Origin: Bacteroides sp. CAG:709
GTDB lineage: Bacteria > Bacteroidota > Bacteroidia > Bacteroidales > UBA932
Reading direction: 5' to 3'
NCBI GenBank assembly: GCA_000434935.1
Contig: FR882203.1
Span: 31,699-56,297 of the forward strand
DNA length: 24,599 nucleotides
How positions within the stretch are numbered: the stretch's first letter is position 1; every line of letters begins with the position of its first letter. The notes below the pieces were generated by a model. That model saw only the letters and a list, made by a program, of their open reading frames with translations, ran no database searches and was not told where the DNA came from. The position numbers and the translations under genes are program-made. Positions 15,040 to 23,293 of this stretch are shown one piece after another.

Positions 15040-16215
15040 ATGACAAAACAACAGAAATATCTTGACTTTGACCAGTACATCCAGCAAGGTGAACCTGAAC
15101 AAAAAGACAAGGCGGAGGCTTGGCGTGTCGCCATTGGACTACAGGCCGTAGATGGGCTGAAGACATCCGAGTACCTTCAGCTGACAGCCCGCAAGAACAT
15201 CGAAGGAGACATTACAATAGACGAAGCACGTGAACTCCTTCAACAATACTATACAACCAGGACAGCACGGGATTGCGCCGAGGCTGACAATGAAGAAGCT
15301 GACAAGGTTTCTGTAAACATCACTAAAATCTTATCCACAGGAACATTAGATTTCAGTGCGAAAGGTATCATTTCTTTGCACCGGAGAATTTTTGACGGTG
15401 TATTCAAACACGCCGGAAGGGTTCGCGACTATGATATTTCGAAGAAAGAATGGGTACTTGAAGGCGCGTCTGTCAGTTACCTGAACTGGGAAGATTTACA
15501 CCGAGCCCTGGAATATGACGTCGCGCAAGAACGCGCATACAGCTACAAAGGAATCTCCCAGGATGAGATGATTACCCACTTGGCAAGCTTTGTCTCCGGA
15601 ATATGGCAAATCCACGCATTCTGCGAAGGGAACACGCGCACTACAGCGGTCTTTACGATACAATATCTCCGCTCCGTAGGCTTCGAAATCAATAATGAAC
15701 TATTTGCAAACCATTCCTGGTATTTCCGCAATGCGCTGGTGCGGGCAAACTATAAGAATCTGGTGAAAGGCATTGACTATTCGCCGGTCTATCTTGAGCG
15801 TTTTTTCCGCAATCTGCTTCTTGGCGAGCATTGGGATCTCAGGAACCGCTACCTTCACATTCATCCTAGCCCAGAATGGAGCGTACAGCCGGAATTGTCC
15901 TCGAGTGCAGGACAAGCTCGGGACAAGCTCGGGACAAGCTCAGGACAAGTTCAGGATAAGTTCCACACGGACAATCCAAACATCGCGACTCTAATTCGCA
16001 TTGTTGGGGACAATAAATTATCCGTAAAAGAGATGATGGAGCGCATCCGGCTGACAGGACGAGACAATTTCCTGAAAGTCTATCTTTCTCCATCCATAAA
16101 TGCCGGTTTCATACGCCCTCTTTATCTGGATTCGCCCAGACATCCTCGCCAGAAATACCTTCTGACTGCCAAAGGAATGATGCTCTTGCAGGCTCTCGTG
16201 AAAAAGGGAGAATAA
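15040..16215 (+). CDS. Fic-family protein with winged-helix-like C-terminus
   Basis: Fic enzymes transfer AMP or related groups from nucleotides to target proteins. This 391-residue cytoplasmic protein has three parts. Residues 1-75 include EGDITIDEARELLQQYY, which resembles a VbhA-type antitoxin helix, but I could not find a clear inhibitory S/T-x-x-x-E-G/N motif. The Fic core, about 85-275, contains the active-site loop IHAFCEGNTRTTA (192-204), with catalytic His192, Glu196, Gly197, Asn198 and Arg200; it departs from the canonical HPFxxGNGR at Ala193 and Thr199. The C-terminal part, about 313-391 (LSVKEMMERIRLTGRDNFLKVYL), looks like a winged helix. The linker at 291-308 is encoded by an 11-base tandem repeat. 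The gene separates the sigma and anti-sigma genes and has its own candidate promoter. Confidence 0.9.
   Translation: MTKQQKYLDFDQYIQQGEPEQKDKAEAWRVAIGLQAVDGLKTSEYLQLTARKNIEGDITIDEARELLQQYYTTRTARDCAEADNEEADKVSVNITKILSTGTLDFSAKGIISLHRRIFDGVFKHAGRVRDYDISKKEWVLEGASVSYLNWEDLHRALEYDVAQERAYSYKGISQDEMITHLASFVSGIWQIHAFCEGNTRTTAVFTIQYLRSVGFEINNELFANHSWYFRNALVRANYKNLVKGIDYSPVYLERFFRNLLLGEHWDLRNRYLHIHPSPEWSVQPELSSSAGQARDKLGTSSGQVQDKFHTDNPNIATLIRIVGDNKLSVKEMMERIRLTGRDNFLKVYLSPSINAGFIRPLYLDSPRHPRQKYLLTAKGMMLLQALVKKGE
15910..15964 (+). repeat. Five tandem copies of an 11-base unit inside the Fic gene
   Basis: The units are GGACAAGCTCG, GGACAAGCTCG, GGACAAGCTCA, GGACAAGTTCA and GGATAAGTTCC, in that order. 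In the used frame they encode an 11-residue period (GQARDKLGTSS, then GQVQDKF). Since 11 is not a multiple of 3, gain or loss of one unit shifts the reading frame. One alternative frame meets TAA in the fifth unit and the other stops at 15994. Confidence 0.9.
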
Positions 16216-16236
16216 AAATGGTAATCTTAGGAAGGG

Positions 16237-16269
16237 TTCACCCACGCGCGTGTGTGAATCGTGTGAATC
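16237..16269. repeat. Near-palindrome with overlapping 9-base direct repeat
   Basis: Positions 16237-16258 form an inverted repeat with 11-base arms centred on CGCGCG: TTCAC and GTGAA outside, CACGCGCGTG inside, one mismatched position in each arm. GTGTGAATC at 16252-16260 is repeated at once at 16261-16269. The element lies 22 bases after the Fic stop codon and may be a terminator stem or a regulator site. Confidence 0.55.
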
Positions 16270-16302
16270 ATCGTCAAAGTCTGGAAAATTTTCATTTTTC
16301 TT

Positions 16303-16335
16303 GTAGGGTTTTTCGATTTCAGTGGATACATATAG
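16303..16335 (+). promoter_or_regulatory. Candidate ECF-type promoter before the FecR gene
   Basis: GTAGGG (16303-16308), a T-rich spacer of 18 bases and TACATATAG (16327-16335) precede the FecR start at 16351. GTAGGG also occurs before the sigma gene at 14158-14163, 17 bases ahead of its -7 box. From memory, T-rich GTAGGG segments are common in Bacteroides sigma/anti-sigma spacers; I cannot verify this here. Confidence 0.35.
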
Positions 16336-16350
16336 TAAAACCACGGAAAT

Positions 16351-17334
16351 ATGGAAACCAAGAGATTTCATTCGCTGATTGAAAAATATTTTTCCGGAAA
16401 GACTACATCCGAAGAAAACGCATTGCTCCGCTCCTATATGGAAGAGGGAGACGCTGCGCGTTCATTCGATGAATTTGCATTCGCCAAATGGCAGGATGCA
16501 GATACCGAAATGCCTGAAGAACTAAAGGACAAGATCCGACATAATCTGCTGACAGGCATCAAGACCCAGAAGAGATTGACATTCAAGAAGATATTGAAGG
16601 TCAGCGTTGCGGCGGCCTGCGTTGCCGCAGCATTGGTGACGGGATTCCTCGCGGGTAAAGGCACTGAGACTGAGGCCAATGTTTTCGAATGCATTGCCGC
16701 CAACGGGCAGAAAAGCACAATTTCTCTGCCGGACGGCACGAAAGTCATGCTCAATTCCGGCAGTTCACTGCGATACGCATCAGACTTCAATGTAAAGAAC
16801 CGCGACATTGAACTGAACGGTGAAGCATATTTCGAAGTCGCAAGAAACGAGAAAATCCCACTAATCGTTTCAGCTAAACAAATGAGGGTGGAGGTTCTCG
16901 GAACAAAGTTCAATGTAAGGGCATATAGCTCTGAACCTGAAATAGTTACAACCCTGGTAGATGGCAGCGTGAAAGCTACTGCCGGCGGAAGGGAGATGAT
17001 CATGAAACCTGCCGAGGAAATAAGCTACAACGTAAAAAGCGGCGAAATGAAGAAATACAACGCGCCGAACAAGAATCATCTCATCCCTTGGCGCGACAAC
17101 GAGCTCTTCTTCAATGGTAACAACCTCAAGGAAATAGGAGCCATTCTCGAGAGGATGTACAATGTCAATGTCATCTTCGAGGATGAAACCATAACCAAAT
17201 ACACATATACCGGCTTGGTGAGAAACAGCTCACTCAGCAACGTACTGGACCTTATCACGGCTACATCTCCGGTGGAATCGCAGATGTACTTCAACACGAT
17301 AAAGTTCAGCAAGCGCAGGACGGGGCGGCATTGA
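16351..17334 (+). CDS. FecR-family anti-sigma factor (DUF4974 C-terminus)
   Basis: This 327-residue inner-membrane protein holds the ECF sigma factor and responds to the SusC signal. Residues 1-80 form the cytoplasmic sigma-binding part. One membrane helix follows at about 82-102 (LKVSVAAACVAAALVTGFLAG). A periplasmic FecR domain covers about 113-240 (ISLPDGTKVMLNSGSSLRY, then RDIELNGEAYFEVARNEKIP, then VEVLGTKFNVRAY). A DUF4974 domain ends the protein at about 255-325 (LFFNGNNLKEIGAILERMYNVNVIF and YTGLVRNSSLSNVLDLI). Length and domain order are normal. It lies 62 bases ahead of the SusC gene with an A/C-rich leader between them. Confidence 0.93.
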   Translation: METKRFHSLIEKYFSGKTTSEENALLRSYMEEGDAARSFDEFAFAKWQDADTEMPEELKDKIRHNLLTGIKTQKRLTFKKILKVSVAAACVAAALVTGFLAGKGTETEANVFECIAANGQKSTISLPDGTKVMLNSGSSLRYASDFNVKNRDIELNGEAYFEVARNEKIPLIVSAKQMRVEVLGTKFNVRAYSSEPEIVTTLVDGSVKATAGGREMIMKPAEEISYNVKSGEMKKYNAPNKNHLIPWRDNELFFNGNNLKEIGAILERMYNVNVIFEDETITKYTYTGLVRNSSLSNVLDLITATSPVESQMYFNTIKFSKRRTGRH

Positions 17335-17396
17335 CGGCCTGACAACCGCCCAGCTCCAACCAATCAACCACATCGAAACAATCAATAACACCAATA

Positions 17397-20300
17397 ATGA
17401 AAGCAAAACTTTTAATCATTACAATGTTCTTCTGCACATTGCTAAGTGCGGCACCTCTGCATGGCCAGATAAGTGTCTCATTCAAGAATGTGCCTCTTAC
17501 AGAAGCACTTGCGACACTGGAAAACAAAAGCGAATACAGCTTTTTCTACAGCAACGTGCTTCCGGACAAGGATGCACGCGTAAGCATTGACGCGAAGGAC
17601 AAGAGCATCGAGTTCATTCTCGACAACATTTTCAGCAATCTTTCCATTTCCTACGAGATCAACGGTCACCAGATTGTTTTGAGCGAGGATAAGAAGGACA
17701 TTGACAAAGATACTAAAGAAACGACCTTCAAGGCCCGCGGAACCGTCATTGACAGCGACGGCGAGCCCGTGATCGGCGCAGGCGTGCTAATCGAAGGCGC
17801 TAAAGGCGGCACCATCACAGATGCCGACGGCAATTGGGAACTGACAGTTCCTTCAGCCGAGACCAAGATCAGAATCAGCAGCCTCGGCTATAAAGACCAA
17901 ATCGTGGCTGCCGGATCCGCCGCTGCCAGAAAGGTCATCCTCATGGAAGACACACAGATGCTCCAGGAGACCGTCGTTGTCGGCTACGGCGTCCAGAAGA
18001 AGGTCAATCTTACCGGTGCGGTGGCGATGGTGAACAGCGAAGAAATGAACGCAAGACCTATTTCAAGCGTGGCTTCAGGACTTCAGGGACTTCTCCCGGG
18101 AGTGACAGTCGTAAACTCTTCATCACAGCCTGGACAGGCGAACACCACCATCAGAGTACGTGGAGTAGGAACCATCGGCAATGCCAATCCGCTGATTTTG
18201 ATCGACGGTATAGAAGGTGACATCACATCCATCAACCCGGAAGACATTGAAAGCGTTTCTGTTCTGAAAGACGCTGCGTCTTCGGCTATTTATGGAGCCA
18301 GAGCTGCGAATGGCGTCCTGCTGGTAACCACCAAAAAACTTGCGACAGGAAAAGATGCTGTCACCAGCATCAATTTCTCGGCATACGCAGGAATCCAGAC
18401 TCCTACCAGACTTCCTGAGATGTGCGATGCCATCGATTTCATGACACTCGACAATGAGGCCAGAAAGAATGTCGGCAGCCCTGAGGCATGGCTGCCTGAG
18501 CATTTCGACAAAGTACGCAACAACTCCGATCCGAACTATTTCGGAAACACCAATTGGGTGGGGGAAGTTCTCAAGAAGGTTGCACCTCAGCAGAACTATT
18601 CCCTCAGCCTGAACGGAACACTCGGAAACAGCGGTTATATGCTGTCTTACAGGTATTTCGACCAGAGCGGCCTTACCGTCGGCAACAGTACCGGCGAGCG
18701 CAGGCACAACCTCCGTTTCAAAATCAACACGAAACTTCTCGACAGAGTGACGCTGGCGTCAAATGTCGGCTACACAACCACAAAGGTGACATCTCCTGTA
18801 AGTTCACTTACAAGCGGCGGCGGTGCCATATACAATGCAATGAGAATCGCACCTAATGCTCCTCTCCGCTTCACTGACGGATCATGGGCATACGGCGGCG
18901 GCAACACCAACCCGGTAGCCACATTGTATGACGGCGGCAGGATCAAGACCGACGCCGATGAACTTTCCATAATGGAAGTCGTAAAAGTGGACCTCCTGAA
19001 AGGATGGGATGTAAGTGCCACTTACAACATCACATCATACAACGGATTGAAAGATATTCTCAAGAAGACCATCACTTTCGTCAATCCGGAAGACGGCGCG
19101 ACCAATACCTATCAGTCGCCGAACTCTATCAAGAACATTGATTACAAGAACATCCAGCAGACATTCATCTTGCAGACCAATTTCGATTTCAACTTCGGAA
19201 AGCACAATCTGAGCGGAATCGTCGGAATGTCACAGGAATGGTACACCGGACGTTCATTCGAGGCCTCCAGAAACAACCTCAGCACAGAATATGAGCCGAC
19301 GCTCAGTCTCGGAGATCCGGAGACCATGAGCAATGCCTCCGCATTCTCTTCATGGGCAATCAGATCAGGCTTCGGCCGTTTGAGCTACAACTGGAACGAA
19401 AGATATCTGCTTGAGTGCAACCTGCGTTACGACTTGTCCTCACGTTTCCACAAGAACAACCGCGGAGGTCTTTTCCCTTCAGTCTCAGCCGGTTGGAGAA
19501 TCACGGAAGAGAACTTCATGGCAGCGACCAGGAAGTATCTTGACAACTTGAAAATCAGGGCTTCATGGGGTATGCTCGGAAACCAGTACGTAGGCTCGTC
19601 AAACTACCCTTACCTCTCTGTCCTTCAGGCATATACTTCTGATGTTTCAATGATCGGAACGAAAGCGACGACAGGATATGTCCAGACCGTTCTTTCCAAC
19701 CCGAACCTGTCTTGGGAGAAAATCAAGATGCTGGACCTCGGATTGGACCTCGCGATGTTCCAGAACAGACTTACATTCACCTTCGACTGGTATGACAAGA
19801 AGACAGAAGGCATCCTTCTCAAATTCAACTATCCTGCTCAGTTGGGTGCAAAACCATCCGAACAAAATGCCGGGAAAGTAAGCAACAGAGGTTGGGAGAT
19901 GGACCTGAACTGGAGAGACCAGATCGGAGACTTCTACTATGGCATCGGATTCAACCTCTCTGACGTAAAGAACAAGATTGTCGATCTCGGCGGAAACAAA
20001 CCGGATCTCAGCGGCTATCAGATCAAGATGGAAGGCTACCCTATCGACGCTTTCTACGGATATGTCGCTGACGGTCTCATGACTCCTGAAGACTTCAAGA
20101 TCAACAATCCTGAGACCCACACCTACAATCTCCCGAAGATTCCTGTTGTCTTGGGTTACAAATATCAGCCTGGTGACATCAAATATAAAGACATCAGCGG
20201 TCCGTATGGAGAACCGGACGGACGAATCACGCCGGAATATGACAGGACAGTAATCGGAAGCAGCATTCCCCGCTATACATACAGCGTCAGGGGAAATATC

Positions 20301-20756
20301 GGTTGGAAAGGCATTGATTTCAGTTTCGTTCTCCAGGGCGTAGGCAAATGCGACGGTTACCTTGAGGGATCAGCCAGACATGCATTCCAGGACATGGCCG
20401 CTTACCCGCAGAAAGTCCACATGAAAAGATATGATGTAGTGTCCAATCCTAATCCGAATGCACCATATCCTCGACTTACATACAACACCAAATTCAACCA
20501 GGAAACATTCTCGACGTACTGGCTTGAAGATGCGTCCTACCTCAGAGTCAAGAACATACAGCTTGGCTACACCTTCCCTGAAAAATGGATGAAGAAGGCA
20601 AGGATAGATAATTTCAGAGTCTATCTCTCAGGCGACAACCTCTTCACATTCAGCAAGTTCTTCTATGCTTACGATCCTGAGACACCGGTATCGAAGGGTG
20701 GATATTACCCTCTCGTCAAGACAGTGGTATTCGGCGTAAACATCACATTCAAATAG
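17397..20756 (+). CDS. SusC/RagA-family TonB-linked outer-membrane transporter with STN domain
   Basis: This 1119-residue protein imports a ligand across the outer membrane using TonB energy. A signal peptide (MKAKLLIITMFFCTLLSAAPLHG) is followed by an STN signalling domain (about 25-95), a carboxypeptidase-regulatory-like domain (about 108-182), a TonB-box-like LQETVVVGYGVQKK (about 193-206), and a plug domain with the family signature LKDAASSAIYGARAANGV (about 290-307). The barrel continues to the C-terminal VVFGVNITFK. The STN domain indicates direct signalling to the FecR anti-sigma factor upstream. The gene is intact and followed 26 bases later by susD. The ligand is not evident from the transporter; see the EEP enzymes downstream. 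Confidence 0.96.
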   Translation: MKAKLLIITMFFCTLLSAAPLHGQISVSFKNVPLTEALATLENKSEYSFFYSNVLPDKDARVSIDAKDKSIEFILDNIFSNLSISYEINGHQIVLSEDKKDIDKDTKETTFKARGTVIDSDGEPVIGAGVLIEGAKGGTITDADGNWELTVPSAETKIRISSLGYKDQIVAAGSAAARKVILMEDTQMLQETVVVGYGVQKKVNLTGAVAMVNSEEMNARPISSVASGLQGLLPGVTVVNSSSQPGQANTTIRVRGVGTIGNANPLILIDGIEGDITSINPEDIESVSVLKDAASSAIYGARAANGVLLVTTKKLATGKDAVTSINFSAYAGIQTPTRLPEMCDAIDFMTLDNEARKNVGSPEAWLPEHFDKVRNNSDPNYFGNTNWVGEVLKKVAPQQNYSLSLNGTLGNSGYMLSYRYFDQSGLTVGNSTGERRHNLRFKINTKLLDRVTLASNVGYTTTKVTSPVSSLTSGGGAIYNAMRIAPNAPLRFTDGSWAYGGGNTNPVATLYDGGRIKTDADELSIMEVVKVDLLKGWDVSATYNITSYNGLKDILKKTITFVNPEDGATNTYQSPNSIKNIDYKNIQQTFILQTNFDFNFGKHNLSGIVGMSQEWYTGRSFEASRNNLSTEYEPTLSLGDPETMSNASAFSSWAIRSGFGRLSYNWNERYLLECNLRYDLSSRFHKNNRGGLFPSVSAGWRITEENFMAATRKYLDNLKIRASWGMLGNQYVGSSNYPYLSVLQAYTSDVSMIGTKATTGYVQTVLSNPNLSWEKIKMLDLGLDLAMFQNRLTFTFDWYDKKTEGILLKFNYPAQLGAKPSEQNAGKVSNRGWEMDLNWRDQIGDFYYGIGFNLSDVKNKIVDLGGNKPDLSGYQIKMEGYPIDAFYGYVADGLMTPEDFKINNPETHTYNLPKIPVVLGYKYQPGDIKYKDISGPYGEPDGRITPEYDRTVIGSSIPRYTYSVRGNIGWKGIDFSFVLQGVGKCDGYLEGSARHAFQDMAAYPQKVHMKRYDVVSNPNPNAPYPRLTYNTKFNQETFSTYWLEDASYLRVKNIQLGYTFPEKWMKKARIDNFRVYLSGDNLFTFSKFFYAYDPETPVSKGGYYPLVKTVVFGVNITFK

Positions 20757-20782
20757 GTAGAGCAAAATAAAAAAAGTCAGAT

Positions 20783-22471
20783 ATGAAATTCAACATACAA
20801 ATATTATTGATGTCCGCAGCATTGATGCTGACTTCCTGCAACGATTCATTCCTTGACAGGATGCCACACGACAGGTTGACGGACGCAAACTTCTGGCAGA
20901 CGGAACAGCACCTCCGCAGTGTAACCAACACGTTCACCAACAGTCTTGCCGGAAAGGAATGGCTCAACAAGACCGAAATCGCAGCAGACAGCGCTCCATG
21001 GGCGGTATCTACAGCATGGAGAAACATCGGCGGAGGATATTTCACTTCCGACATCTCCAACATCAATTCCGTTTGGTATGCGGCATACAGCGGTATCGGA
21101 AAGACCAACTATTTCCTCAACAACTACAACCGTGCAACCGGTGTAAAGGAAGAGGTGAGAGAAAGATATGCCGCCGAAGCATATTTCTACAGAGCCTACA
21201 ACTACTGGATTCTCACAAGCTTCTTCGGCGACGTTCCGCTAATTACGGAAGAACTGAATGTCGAGTCTCCTGACGTTTACAGAGGACGAGACAAGAGAGC
21301 GGATGTAATCGACAGGATCACAAAAGACCTGGAAGACCACTACAAGGCTCTTCCTGAATACATTGCGGCAGGTTCGGCGGACTTCGGACACGTTTCGCAG
21401 ACTGCGGCCCTCGCCCTCCTGAGCAGAATTTATCTTTACAATGAAAGATATGCCGATGCTGTTTCCGCATGCGAAAGGGCAATGAATTCGACATACTACA
21501 AACTCTACAATACCGGAAATCCGGAGTCCGACTACATTGACCTTTTCACATACAAAGGCAGGGCTTCCCGAAACAGCGAAAATCATGAAACAATTCTCGC
21601 GTTCGTCTACAACTATGATCTCGGCGAAACCGCAAGAACATCACACAACCTGTCAAGAGAATGCTGGGTACCAAACGACTATGCGAGATTCGTCCCTACT
21701 GCAAGCATGATAGAGTGCTATCTCACAAAGGACGGACAAATCTGGAATCCGGACAGCGCAACAAGCTACGAAGACGTATTCAAAGACAGGGACCCGCGAA
21801 TGATCCAGTCCATCCTCACTCCAGGTACAAAATGGGAAGGCGGAGCAAGCGGCGACAAGCTGAATACTGACAAAACGGTCTTCACATATCCTAAATTTGA
21901 CAATTCCAAGGATGGTTGCATGACTTACACGGGCTACTACATGAGAAAATACGTAGAACCGGAAACTGTCAAGTTCGTGGGACACGATGACAACGACATC
22001 ATCTTCATCAGATATGCGGAAGTGCTTCTGAATTATGCAGAAGCCAAGGAACAGCTCGGGACACTTACACAGACCGACCTGGACAAGAGCATCAATCTTC
22101 TGCGCGACCGCGTCGGAATGGTCCACATGACACTTACTCCTCCTGCAGGATCGGATATCCGCACAGAAATCAGAAGAGAGCGCCGCGTGGAACTGTTCTT
22201 CGAAGGACAAAGATACTTCGACATCATCAGATGGAAACAAGGTGAACTTCTCGGAAAGCCTCTTCTCGGAGTAAGGAAAGACTATCTCGACCAGAGCAGG
22301 CTTGAAATCAAACTTTCCGACCTCAAATGGAAGTCCGTGAACGGCAAGGATTACCTCGTTCTCGAAGCGAACAGGACATTCGACGCGGGCAAGAACTATC
22401 TCCTCCCGATTCCGTTCACACAGATGCAGATGAATCCTAACCTTGCGCCGAACAACCCGGGATGGGACTGA
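20783..22471 (+). CDS. SusD/RagB-family surface nutrient-binding lipoprotein
   Basis: The 562-residue protein has a lipoprotein signal ending in LMLTSC (Cys19). SusD features follow: NDSFLDRMPHDRLTDANFW at the N-terminus, an alpha-helical TPR-like core with YAAEAYFYRAYNYWILTSFFGDVPLI (about 131-156) and VSQTAALALLSRIYLYN, and the C-terminal IRYAEVLLNYAEAKEQLG, RRERRVELFFEGQRYFDIIRWK and YLLPIPFTQMQMNPNLAPNNPGW. SusD caps its SusC partner and delivers the ligand. Length is usual for the family. Confidence 0.96.
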   Translation: MKFNIQILLMSAALMLTSCNDSFLDRMPHDRLTDANFWQTEQHLRSVTNTFTNSLAGKEWLNKTEIAADSAPWAVSTAWRNIGGGYFTSDISNINSVWYAAYSGIGKTNYFLNNYNRATGVKEEVRERYAAEAYFYRAYNYWILTSFFGDVPLITEELNVESPDVYRGRDKRADVIDRITKDLEDHYKALPEYIAAGSADFGHVSQTAALALLSRIYLYNERYADAVSACERAMNSTYYKLYNTGNPESDYIDLFTYKGRASRNSENHETILAFVYNYDLGETARTSHNLSRECWVPNDYARFVPTASMIECYLTKDGQIWNPDSATSYEDVFKDRDPRMIQSILTPGTKWEGGASGDKLNTDKTVFTYPKFDNSKDGCMTYTGYYMRKYVEPETVKFVGHDDNDIIFIRYAEVLLNYAEAKEQLGTLTQTDLDKSINLLRDRVGMVHMTLTPPAGSDIRTEIRRERRVELFFEGQRYFDIIRWKQGELLGKPLLGVRKDYLDQSRLEIKLSDLKWKSVNGKDYLVLEANRTFDAGKNYLLPIPFTQMQMNPNLAPNNPGWD

Positions 22472-22500
22472 TGAATATATAACAACAGAGACTGCACAAA

Positions 22501-23292
22501 ATGATAAAGTTCAGACATATCATTACACTGATTGTCACTCTGACGACATTCCTCTCACTCCAGCAAGCCAATGCCGGTGAGCGGATTCGTCTGAGGGTGA
22601 TGTCAATGAACATCAAGGAAGGAGCCGCATACGCCAGCCACAAGGCCGCTCCGTATGCGGAACTCATCAAAAAGTACGATCCGGATGTAGTCTGCCTACA
22701 AGAAGTGGATTACATGACCACCCGAAACGGAAAAAGAGATTTCCTCAATGAGCTCGCAGCGGCAACAGGGATGTTCCCATATTGGTGCCAGTCGTTCTCC
22801 TATCAGGGAGGCGGTTTCGGAGTAGCACTATTGAGCAAATATCCATTCCTCAAGGCAGAGAAGATTACCAGCACCATAAAAGGCGCGCGCGAACCTCGCA
22901 GCACCGGATGGATTTACATCTGCCTGCCTGAAGGCGGCACCGTGAGAGTCGCGACCACGCATCTCGCGCTGGAGAGTCCGGAAATCACAATTCAGAACAT
23001 CGCAGATGTAAACAAGAAAATCTTCGGGCAAGACCGATTGACCCCGACCCTTCTGATTGGTGACTTCAACGCCACCGAAGACAGCGATCCGATCAGGTAT
23101 GCCAAGAACACCTGGCAGGAAATCGGAGAAGGGACAGGATTCACCATTCCGTCAAACAAGCCGAACAGGAAACTTGATTACGTCATGGGATTCCCGAAGA
23201 AATGGAAGTCAGAACATTATGAAATCATTGCGAGAGCAGACCTTTCCGACCATTGTTTCGTGATGGCTGACGTAATTTATGAGGAGAATTGA
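22501..23292 (+). CDS. Secreted endonuclease/exonuclease/phosphatase (EEP) family enzyme
   Basis: The 263-residue protein has a signal peptide (about 1-25, ending QQANA) and is probably periplasmic or surface-located. The EEP catalytic set is present: MNIKEG (Asn37), CLQEVD (Glu68), TTHLAL (His154), LIGDFNATED (Asp188, Asn190), KLDYVM (Asp226) and LSDHCFV (Asp250, His251). Family members cleave phosphodiester or phosphate-ester bonds in DNA, sphingomyelin or inositol phosphates; the substrate here is not decided by these residues. It lies 29 bases after susD. With the paralogous gene at 24076 it suggests the locus takes up a phosphorylated nutrient. Confidence 0.92.
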   Translation: MIKFRHIITLIVTLTTFLSLQQANAGERIRLRVMSMNIKEGAAYASHKAAPYAELIKKYDPDVVCLQEVDYMTTRNGKRDFLNELAAATGMFPYWCQSFSYQGGGFGVALLSKYPFLKAEKITSTIKGAREPRSTGWIYICLPEGGTVRVATTHLALESPEITIQNIADVNKKIFGQDRLTPTLLIGDFNATEDSDPIRYAKNTWQEIGEGTGFTIPSNKPNRKLDYVMGFPKKWKSEHYEIIARADLSDHCFVMADVIYEEN

Positions 23293-23293
23293 C

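Noticed and set aside
15910..15964. CRISPR-like array
   Set aside because: The units are 11 bases with no spacers, lie inside an intact coding sequence, and no cas gene is present.
15040..16215. Fic protein as a complete toxin-antitoxin system
   Set aside because: No separate small antitoxin gene precedes it, and a clear inhibitory motif could not be located in the N-terminal segment, so toxin activity is not claimed.
14817..16350. Insertion sequence or integron carrying the Fic gene
   Set aside because: No transposase or integrase frame and no convincing terminal inverted repeats or target duplication could be found.
18123..18707. 194-codon minus-strand frame inside the SusC gene
   Set aside because: It is fully antisense to conserved plug and barrel sequence and has no recognisable domain.
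21653..22240. 195-codon minus-strand frame inside the SusD gene
   Set aside because: It is antisense to a conserved SusD C-terminal region; no promoter or domain supports it.
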